A stretch of DNA of 11,310 nucleotides from contig JAHFDU010000101.1 in assembly GCA_023248835.1 (NCBI GenBank), positions 1 through 11,310 of the forward strand, in the 5' to 3' direction. Below are positions 6,069-11,310 of this stretch, one piece after another (position 1 is the first letter of the stretch; each line of letters starts with the position of its first letter). Made by a program: the position numbers and the translations under genes. This DNA is from Myxococcales bacterium. Its GTDB lineage: Bacteria; Myxococcota_A; Polyangia; Palsa-1104. The notes under the pieces were generated by a model that saw nothing but the letters and a program-made list of their open reading frames with translations, had not been told where the DNA came from and did not search any database.

Positions 6069-7310
6069 CTAGGGAGTCGCTGTTGCTGCTCCGGCGAAGC
6101 TGCCCGGCAGCGCCATTGCACTGCCGCCAATCGGAAAAGTGAAAGTCCATTGTCCGTTCTTTACGGTGTCAGCGCGGTGCGCAGCCGACGGGTGGTTCTC
6201 GAGGAGCAGCGCCGATCCGTCGCCCACCGCGATCGGGTCGGCTGAGTCGAGCCGCGACAGCTGGCCCTCGATCAGGGTGCCAGCAAAACCGAGCAGGTTG
6301 ACGCAAAATTTACTTAGATCCTGCTCCGCAAGCACGTTGTAGAGGTACTTGTCGTCGGCGATGCGGAAGTTGCTGATGTTGCCCCAGATCCACTGACCAA
6401 CGCCGTCGCAGTCAATCAGCATGTTGAGCAGTTCGCCGAGACTGTTGACCCCGACCAAGTCGGGCAGCGCCACGTAGTCGAGCAGGGTTTGCAGGATGCT
6501 GCCGAAGGGAAAGCTGCGGTGATAGCTGTGGGCAGCCACCGTGAGCTTAAGGCCGGTCGCTTTTCCGGTGGTTTGAACCGTGGCACCGACCGGATAGGTG
6601 TGCATCGCACCGTTGAGTTCAAACGAGAGCTCGACCAAGGTATCGCTGATGGTGACGTTGCCCATCGCGTCGGGCGTCCCGACGGTGATGCGGTTCTTGG
6701 CTTCGAAACTGCGCAGCGTCGCCGAAAGATTCTCCGACAGATTGTGCAGCACGGTGACCGCGGCGCCCGCGTCCTGCGCGATACGCTCGTCGATGCTGCG
6801 CACGATCAGGTCGCGAATCCCAGAGAACAGATTGATCACGTCAACGACATATTTGATCACCGGAATCCGGTCGGCGATGTCGAGCAGAAACTTGCCCGGA
6901 CTGTCGGCCAGCTCGAGCAACAACGAGATCGCAGTGGCGACATCGGGCGGAAGGGCGTCGAGTAGGTTGAATTTGGTGATGACTTCGTAGGTCCCTGCGA
7001 CCTTGACCGAGATTGCGCTACCTGAGCCGGGGCCACTGCCACTACCAGGCCCCGCGCCGCTGCCTCCGTCGGTGTGACTGCCGCTACCAGACGCCATCGC
7101 GCCGCCATCGGAATGATGACCAGCGCCGGGAATGGCGCCGCTGCCACCATCGCTGTCACTGCCGTTGTTGTTTCCGCTGCCACTGCCAGCGCCGTTTGCG
7201 TGACTGCCGTTATCGCCGTTATTGGGCGAAGTTGTTTGCGGCGTTCCGACCTGGGCGCAGCCAAGATTGAAAATGAGAATTGCGATCGTAAGATAGGAAG
7301 TGACACGCAT
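6069..7310 (-). CDS. Putative lipoprotein with Gly/Ser/Asp-rich linker, unknown function
   Basis: A 413-aa exported protein. The ATG at 7310 has GAGGTG 6 bases upstream; a GTG at 7319 is in frame but has no site of its own. Residues 1-17 are a short hydrophobic signal followed by C18. The preceding residues N-L-G make a weak lipobox (Asn at -3), but the length and the linker that follows fit a lipoprotein. Residues 22-98 are a flexible linker of Gly, Ser, Asn, Asp and His with repeated DGGSG units. The remaining ~315 residues form a folded part: a helical region with FNLLDALPPDVATAI and DRIPVIKYVVDVI, then beta-like stretches. I know no named family. It lies 117+ bases downstream of the gamma-lyase gene with a hairpin between, so co-transcription is uncertain, and is convergent with the 71-aa gene. 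Confidence 0.75.
   Translation of the reverse strand: MRVTSYLTIAILIFNLGCAQVGTPQTTSPNNGDNGSHANGAGSGSGNNNGSDSDGGSGAIPGAGHHSDGGAMASGSGSHTDGGSGAGPGSGSGPGSGSAISVKVAGTYEVITKFNLLDALPPDVATAISLLLELADSPGKFLLDIADRIPVIKYVVDVINLFSGIRDLIVRSIDERIAQDAGAAVTVLHNLSENLSATLRSFEAKNRITVGTPDAMGNVTISDTLVELSFELNGAMHTYPVGATVQTTGKATGLKLTVAAHSYHRSFPFGSILQTLLDYVALPDLVGVNSLGELLNMLIDCDGVGQWIWGNISNFRIADDKYLYNVLAEQDLSKFCVNLLGFAGTLIEGQLSRLDSADPIAVGDGSALLLENHPSAAHRADTVKNGQWTFTFPIGGSAMALPGSFAGAATATP
7013..7250 (-). repeat. Low-complexity coding repeat in the lipoprotein linker
   Basis: GC-rich imperfect repeats encode the Gly/Ser/Asp linker. The clearest pair is 7056-7083 and 7137-7164, 28 bases with 24 identical, offset by 81 bases (27 codons) and encoding GSHTDGGSG and GSDSDGGSG. 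It is intragenic; variation in copy number would alter linker length in frame. Confidence 0.6.
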
Positions 7311-7416
7311 CCCCGACACCTCGCTGGGAGGCGACTCAGCAAAACCCAGGCCAAGCCACTGCCCGCACTCGGCGCGAACTTGCGCGGCAACTGGGGTCTG
7401 GAGACCTATTGGAAGA

Positions 7417-7434
7417 TGGGGTCTGCGAACCCCA
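7417..7434 (-). terminator. Hairpin just after the gamma-lyase stop, possible terminator
   Basis: TGGGGT and ACCCCA arms of 6 bp enclose a 6-base loop, 2 bases beyond the TAG of the gamma-lyase gene. On the minus strand TCTTCC follows instead of a T run, so it is a weak intrinsic terminator at best, or a stabilising 3' hairpin. Confidence 0.35.
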
Positions 7435-7436
7435 CA

Positions 7437-8606
7437 CTACTCGCGATCGAGCGCGGCAGCGAGATCGGCGATCAAGTCGTCGACGTGCTCAATCCCTACC
7501 GACGCGCGAATCAGCCCGTCGGTGATGCCGAGCTTTTGGCGAACCGCAGGCGGGATCGAGGCGTGGGTCATGATCGCCGGGTGTTCAATCAGCGATTCAA
7601 CCCCGCCCAAACTCTCGGCGCAGGCAAACAGCTTGGTCGAAGCCAGCATGGTGCGCGCCCGCTCGAGTGCCGATTTTTTTCCCGGCTTGACCACGAACGC
7701 CACCATGCCACCGGGCGCGCGCATCTGTTTTTCGCACAGCGCATGCTGCGGGTGCGACGGCAGCCCGGGATAGATGACTCTTTCGACCGCAGCGTGCGCC
7801 TCGAGCCAGGCGGCAACTTTTTGGGCATTTTCGACATGACGCTCCATTCGAACTGCCAGCGTCTTGGCGCCGCGCAAAACCAAAAAGCAGTCGACCGGCG
7901 ATGGAACTGCGCCGATGGCATTTTGAAAAAAGCCCAACCGCTCGGCAACTTCGTCATCCGAAGTGATCACCACGCCGCCGACCACGTCAGAGTGACCATT
8001 CAGATACTTGGTGGTCGAATGAACCACCATGGTGGCGCCAAGCGCGAGCGGTCGCTGCAGCATTGGCGTGCAAAAAGTGTTGTCGACCGCCAACCAGACG
8101 TTTTTCCTTTTGCAGATTTCAGCGACTTGCGCGATGTCGCAAAGTTTGAGCAGTGGATTGGTCGGGGTCTCCACCCAGCACAATTTTGTCGACGGCCGCA
8201 GCGCTTCGCCAAACGCCGTCGGTGTGGTCGGATCAACATAGGTGATGTCGATGCCAAACTGTTTGATCACGCGCTCGAAAATTCGGTAGGTACCGCCGTA
8301 GAGGTCGTCGCCAGCGACAATATGATCGCCCGATCGCAGCATGTGCAAAACCGTGGTCGCGGCGGCGCAGCCCGAAGCGAACGCAAAACCGGTGCTGCCG
8401 CCTTCGAGCGCCGCCAAATTGGCTTCGAGCGCTTGGCGGGTTGGATTTTGGGTGCGTGAATATTCGTAGCCTTTGTGCTGCCCCGGGCCGTCCTGCACAT
8501 AGGTCGAAGTGAGGTAAATCGGCGTCGAAATCGCGCCGGTAGTGGGATCGGGCATTTGGCCGGCATGAATGGCCAACGTCTCAAGCTGTTTGGATTGGGT
8601 CTTCAT
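7437..8606 (-). CDS. Cystathionine gamma-lyase (or gamma-synthase), PLP-dependent
   Basis: A 389-aa enzyme of the Cys/Met-metabolism PLP family at the family's usual length. Cystathionine gamma-lyase splits cystathionine into cysteine, 2-oxobutyrate and ammonia; gamma-synthase makes cystathionine from an activated homoserine. The PLP lysine is K200 in HSTTKYLNGHSD. Also present are YSRTQNPTR (49-57), SGCAA (78-82), AVDNTF (173-178) and ESLGGVESLIEHPAIMTH near the C-terminus. Sequence alone does not separate lyase from synthase. The nearby cystathionine beta-synthase favours lyase and reverse transsulfuration. The ATG at 8606 has no clear ribosome-binding site (A-rich leader), but no in-frame alternative fits, and the protein begins as family members do. 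It is divergent from the Cys-rich lipoprotein gene with only 50 bases between starts. Confidence 0.9.
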   Translation of the reverse strand: MKTQSKQLETLAIHAGQMPDPTTGAISTPIYLTSTYVQDGPGQHKGYEYSRTQNPTRQALEANLAALEGGSTGFAFASGCAAATTVLHMLRSGDHIVAGDDLYGGTYRIFERVIKQFGIDITYVDPTTPTAFGEALRPSTKLCWVETPTNPLLKLCDIAQVAEICKRKNVWLAVDNTFCTPMLQRPLALGATMVVHSTTKYLNGHSDVVGGVVITSDDEVAERLGFFQNAIGAVPSPVDCFLVLRGAKTLAVRMERHVENAQKVAAWLEAHAAVERVIYPGLPSHPQHALCEKQMRAPGGMVAFVVKPGKKSALERARTMLASTKLFACAESLGGVESLIEHPAIMTHASIPPAVRQKLGITDGLIRASVGIEHVDDLIADLAAALDRE

Positions 8607-8628
8607 CGATTTTTTACTATGCCATTTC

Positions 8629-8643
8629 AGCTCAACATGAGCT
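8629..8643. promoter_or_regulatory. Perfect 6-3-6 palindrome, possible operator
   Basis: AGCTCA-ACA-TGAGCT lies in the 50-base gap between the divergent gamma-lyase (start 8606) and Cys-rich lipoprotein (start 8657) genes. The arms pair perfectly. It is well placed for a dimeric regulator to act on one or both promoters; the regulator is unknown and chance cannot be excluded. Confidence 0.35.
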
Positions 8644-8656
8644 AGGTTCCGCGCCA

Positions 8657-9403
8657 ATGAGACACCTTTTACCTTTTTTATTTTTGTGCTCCTGTTTTGC
8701 CCCCGCTGCCAAACACAACGACAAGGCGCCGAGCGACGGTGGCTCCAGAACCACCAACGGCGATGCCGGACCGAACCTGCAACCAAACCCGGTTGATGGT
8801 GGCGGTGCAGATCAGGGCCCGGTGAACACCAATTGCGATCCAGTGGCGCAGTCGGGCTGCGGCACTGGCCAGGAATGCACCGTGCTCGACAACGCCATTA
8901 CTTGCGCGCCCGCCGGTAACAAGCCGGAGGCCGCGCCCTGCGCCGCCAACACCAGTCAGTGCGCGCCCGGCGCCACCTGCATCGACGTCAGCTCGACCAC
9001 ACCGCTGTGCCGTACCATTTGCAAGACCGACAGTGAATGCAAAGCCAGCTTCGGTCAGGAAAAGAGTCGCTGCGTCACCCTGTCCGATTTCCCGGTGAAC
9101 CTGTGCTCGGTACCTTGCAACCCGATTCCAGAAGCCGGCCCCTCCGGCTGCCCGGCAAGTCTGAGCTGTGTCTACACCACGCTACCGAGCATCGGAGCGC
9201 TGACCGACTGCATCAAGCTCGGCCTCGGACAGGATGGCTCAAGCTGTCCGAACGGAGTCACCGATTGCGCCGAGGGCTATACTTGCAACGCCTCGGTGCA
9301 CCGCTGCCGCAAACTCTGCCGTCCCGATTTTGTCACCGACTGCGACGGCCAGTGCTTAAGCCAGATGGGCGCCGCCTACGGCATTTGCATTCCGGCGACG
9401 TAA
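8657..9403 (+). CDS. Cysteine-rich lipoprotein, unknown function
   Basis: A 248-aa exported protein. Residues 1-13 are a very short signal ending LFLCSC; C13 (LCSC) or C11 may be the lipidated cysteine. Residues 19-57 are a linker with DGG and Asn/Pro-rich segments. From C60 to the end there are 24 cysteines, an even number that suggests twelve disulfides. Spacing resembles short EGF-like or knottin-like modules (GTGQECTVLDNAITC, PGATCIDVSSTTPLC, AEGYTCNASVHRC), in about four loose units. Such proteins with DGG linkers are common on the surface of Myxococcota, with no known function. A weak AGG lies upstream of the ATG. Its TAA is directly followed by the convergent neighbour's stop (TAATTA). 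The location between two cysteine-synthesis genes may be chance. Confidence 0.8.
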   Translation: MRHLLPFLFLCSCFAPAAKHNDKAPSDGGSRTTNGDAGPNLQPNPVDGGGADQGPVNTNCDPVAQSGCGTGQECTVLDNAITCAPAGNKPEAAPCAANTSQCAPGATCIDVSSTTPLCRTICKTDSECKASFGQEKSRCVTLSDFPVNLCSVPCNPIPEAGPSGCPASLSCVYTTLPSIGALTDCIKLGLGQDGSSCPNGVTDCAEGYTCNASVHRCRKLCRPDFVTDCDGQCLSQMGAAYGICIPAT

Positions 9404-9754
9404 TTAAGTTTTCTGACGACGACCGCGCGCAACCCCGATGAAAAACGGCACCGCCCATAGCAGAACGTAGCCAAGCGAAAACGCAGCGCAGTTGAGCGCC
9501 TCACTGATGCCTGCCGCGAGTAGGGTTGCTTTCGTCGACGGATCAGCGCCAGCGACAGCGCTGAACACGTGTATGTAGCCAAAAACCGTGCCGAAGCCGC
9601 CGAGAAAGAGTTGCGCGACTGCACATCCAAGTGCTCCAGCGAAAGACCACCGCCGCGGGTCTATTGCATAAACAATCGCCAGCAACAATCCGGGAACTTG
9701 GATTGCCAACAACAGCAACATCGGCCAACCACCCTGTCGGATCGCGCTCAACAT
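9404..9754 (-). CDS. Short TolQ/ExbB/MotA-like membrane protein
   Basis: A 116-aa inner-membrane protein with hydrophobic segments at residues about 12-31, 38-66 and 84-108. The stretch GGFGTVFGYIHVFSAVAG (52-69) and ADPSTKATLLAAGISEAL (70-87) matches the conserved core of TolQ/ExbB proton channels (GTVxGxxxAF, then GIxEAL). T56 corresponds to the threonine of transmembrane segment 2. The segment-3 threonine (EALxxTA in ExbB/TolQ) is Ala here (EALNCAA, A90). It is about half the usual length of 200-230 aa and lacks the large cytoplasmic loop. It may not carry protons by the usual route. The ATG shares one base with the cbs stop (TGATG), with no strong ribosome-binding site, so translation is probably coupled. 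No ExbD/TolR partner is in the window. Confidence 0.75.
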   Translation of the reverse strand: MLSAIRQGGWPMLLLLAIQVPGLLLAIVYAIDPRRWSFAGALGCAVAQLFLGGFGTVFGYIHVFSAVAGADPSTKATLLAAGISEALNCAAFSLGYVLLWAVPFFIGVARGRRQKT

Positions 9755-11133
9755 CAGCCGTGACGGGAAGCCAAATATTCAATGAGATCGATTTTGGTGA
9801 TGACGCCGACCAGTTCGTCGCGGTCCAGTACGCAGACCACTTTGGCTTCGTTGAAGATCGATCGCAGCAGTTTGATTTTGGTGTCGGCGGTGACCGCGGC
9901 GTAGTCAGCCTCGACCAGATCGTCGATCGATTTTTCCATCTGACCCGGGTTTTTCAAAAGGCAATTGAGCAGGTCGAGCTCCGACACCAAGCCCGACAGC
10001 CGGCCCTTGTCGAGCACCGGCACCTGCGAAATCGAATGCTCTTTCATCAGCCCGACGACATCTTTTAGTGAGTCGCCGCGCTTGACCGAAATGATGGCGC
10101 GCTGGCGCTTTTGCTGCAGCAGATCGCGCACCGTGCCGAGCGGGTCTTCCTCCTCGAGAAAGCCGTTCGCGCGCATCCACTCGTCGTCGAAGATCTTGGA
10201 AAGATATTTTTGCGACGAATCGGGCAGCAGCACCAGGATGTTCTTTTTTACGCTGCCAATTTGTTCGGCGTACTTGATCGCGCCCGCCACCGCTGCGCCA
10301 GACGAGCCGCCGCAAAAGATTCCCTCTTGCCGCACCAACTCGCGGGTCATCATGAAACACTCTTTGTCGTCGACGCGCACGATGCTGTCGACGATTTTGA
10401 GATTCATGGTGCCGGGAAGAAAGTCTTCGCCGATGCCTTCGACGTAATAAGAAAACGGTTTGGTCAGCCGCCCGGTTTTTACATATTCGTAGTAAAGCGA
10501 TCCGATCGGATCGACGCCAACAATTTGAAAGCCGGGCTTCTGCTCTTTGAAGTAGCGGCCGCAGCCCGAGATGGTGCCACCGGTACCCATGCCAGCGACA
10601 AACACGTCGAGCTCGCCTTTGGTTTGATCCCAAATTTCCGGCGCGGTCGAAACATAGTGCGCTTCGGGATTGGCCGGATTGTGATACTGGTTCGAGTGAA
10701 ATGAGTTGGGCGTGTCGCGCACCAACCGCTTGGTCACTTCATAGTACGAGCGCGGATCTTCGGGCTCGACCGCGGTCGGGCAGATCACCACTTTGGCGCC
10801 AAAAGCGCGCAGCGTCGCAATTTTCTCCGACGACATCTTATCGGGCATGACGAAGATGCACTTGTAGCCGTGAATCGCGCCGACCAGCGCCAGGCCAGCG
10901 CCGGTGTTTCCCGACGTCGCCTCGATGATGGTGGAGCCGGGACCGAGCAGTCCTTTGCGTTCGGCGTCTTTGATAATGTTGAGCGCGACCCGATCTTTCA
11001 TCGAGCCGCCTGGATTCAGAAACTCCATCTTGACGTAAATTTCGCTCTTGACGTGCGCGGCGACCTTGTTGAGTTTTACGATCGGCGTATGGCCAATCGC
11101 CTCGACCACGTTCGCCCGGGCGCCAGTCATCAT
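9754..11133 (-). CDS. cbs: Cystathionine beta-synthase with C-terminal CBS-domain pair
   Basis: A 459-aa cytosolic PLP enzyme that condenses homocysteine with serine to cystathionine, the first step of reverse transsulfuration. The PLP lysine is K46 in NPGGSMKDR. The TSGNTG loop is 73-78, the phosphate-binding GTGGT loop 183-187, and the CBS hallmark VEGIGEDF 231-238. GGSSG (275-279) and LPDSSQKYLSKIF follow. Residues about 334-392 and 397-457 are two CBS domains (Bateman module), which in other members bind adenosyl ligands and tune activity. There is no N-terminal haem domain. The start at 11133 has GAGG 7 bases upstream; ATG at 11130 is the alternative. The start overlaps the preceding gene's stop by four bases and the stop overlaps the next start, so three genes are translationally linked. 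The CBS domains make O-acetylserine sulfhydrylase less likely. Confidence 0.92.
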   Translation of the reverse strand: MMTGARANVVEAIGHTPIVKLNKVAAHVKSEIYVKMEFLNPGGSMKDRVALNIIKDAERKGLLGPGSTIIEATSGNTGAGLALVGAIHGYKCIFVMPDKMSSEKIATLRAFGAKVVICPTAVEPEDPRSYYEVTKRLVRDTPNSFHSNQYHNPANPEAHYVSTAPEIWDQTKGELDVFVAGMGTGGTISGCGRYFKEQKPGFQIVGVDPIGSLYYEYVKTGRLTKPFSYYVEGIGEDFLPGTMNLKIVDSIVRVDDKECFMMTRELVRQEGIFCGGSSGAAVAGAIKYAEQIGSVKKNILVLLPDSSQKYLSKIFDDEWMRANGFLEEEDPLGTVRDLLQQKRQRAIISVKRGDSLKDVVGLMKEHSISQVPVLDKGRLSGLVSELDLLNCLLKNPGQMEKSIDDLVEADYAAVTADTKIKLLRSIFNEAKVVCVLDRDELVGVITKIDLIEYLASRHG

Positions 11134-11310
11134 ACTTCGTCCTCGTCGGAAAACGCGGTGTCACTCTCGGGCGAAAACAGCCGCGCCATCGCTTTTTCTT
11201 CGATCACATCCTGCATCCGGGCGCCGCCATAGCGAGCGACAATCCGATCGTCATATTCATCGGCCACCAGCGCGACGTCGCGCACGCAAGCGCTGAGTTC
11301 GCGAACGTCC
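11130..11310 (-). CDS. Unknown gene upstream of cbs (3' end only)
   Basis: The last 59 codons of a gene that continues past the right edge of the window. Its TGA overlaps the cbs ATG as ATGA, so it leads into cbs in one operon and is probably translationally coupled. The visible part is soluble, helical and very acidic at the end (DEYDDRIVARYGG, VIEEKAMARLF, then a tail FSDEDEV). Third codon positions are G/C-rich as in the neighbours. Too little is visible to name a family. Confidence 0.7.
   Translation of the reverse strand, partial: DVRELSACVRDVALVADEYDDRIVARYGGARMQDVIEEKAMARLFSPESDTAFSDEDEV

Noticed and set aside
6061..6077. ACTCC/GGAGT hairpin between convergent genes, as a terminator
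   Set aside because: Only 5 bp, a 7-base loop and no T run on either side; too weak to call.
7013..7250. Repeated GC-rich units, considered as a CRISPR or non-coding tandem array
   Set aside because: The units are imperfect, in frame, and encode a Gly/Ser/Asp linker in a lipoprotein.
7074..8459. Plus-strand open frame of 461 codons
   Set aside because: It is antisense to the clear gamma-lyase and lipoprotein genes, with an Arg/His/Gln-rich translation and no family motif; a result of GC-biased codons on the other strand.

Overview
The window reads as chromosomal DNA of a moderately GC-rich Gram-negative bacterium. The best guess is a member of the Myxococcota or a related former deltaproteobacterium. 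That guess rests on two lipoproteins with Asp-Gly-Gly-rich linkers, one of them very cysteine-rich, a short TolQ/ExbB-like protein, and cystathionine beta-synthase next to cystathionine gamma-lyase. No tRNA, rRNA, CRISPR array, transposase or phage gene was seen, and no gene-free stretch exceeds about 165 bases. Two genes are cut by the window edges.

Left part (1-3312). The 3' end of an SPFH/band-7 protein with two C-terminal zinc ribbons faces a four-gene minus-strand operon. The operon runs from a 110-aa unknown protein through a 63-aa charged helical protein to two tandem secreted paralogues of about 350 aa. The gaps are 14, 23 and 26 bases. None of these four has a function I can assign.

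Middle (3313-6046, plus strand). Divergent from that operon lies a radical-SAM enzyme of the RlmN/Cfr family that keeps both catalytic cysteines but departs from the family at two other motifs. Next come pssA (phosphatidylserine synthase) and, through an ATGA overlap, a 145-aa protein that resembles from memory a domain found next to GMC oxidoreductases and alpha/beta hydrolases. A 71-aa unknown protein ends this block. A possible small minus-strand gene lies between the rlmN-like gene and pssA.

Right part (6069-11310). A 413-aa lipoprotein with a Gly/Ser/Asp linker lies downstream of a cystathionine gamma-lyase/synthase gene. A divergent 24-Cys lipoprotein gene follows, with a perfect 6-3-6 palindrome in the short gap between them. 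Next are a short TolQ/ExbB-like membrane protein whose start overlaps the stop of cystathionine beta-synthase (with a CBS-domain pair), and the 3' end of another gene that overlaps the cbs start. Beta-synthase and gamma-lyase together form the reverse transsulfuration route from homocysteine to cysteine.

Most of the window is housekeeping metabolism plus lineage-specific secreted or membrane proteins. I see no clear defence, toxin or mobile system. The most unusual parts are the tandem secreted paralogues with their two small partner genes, the altered rlmN-like enzyme, the lipid-related coupled pair, and the reduced ExbB-like protein coupled to cbs.
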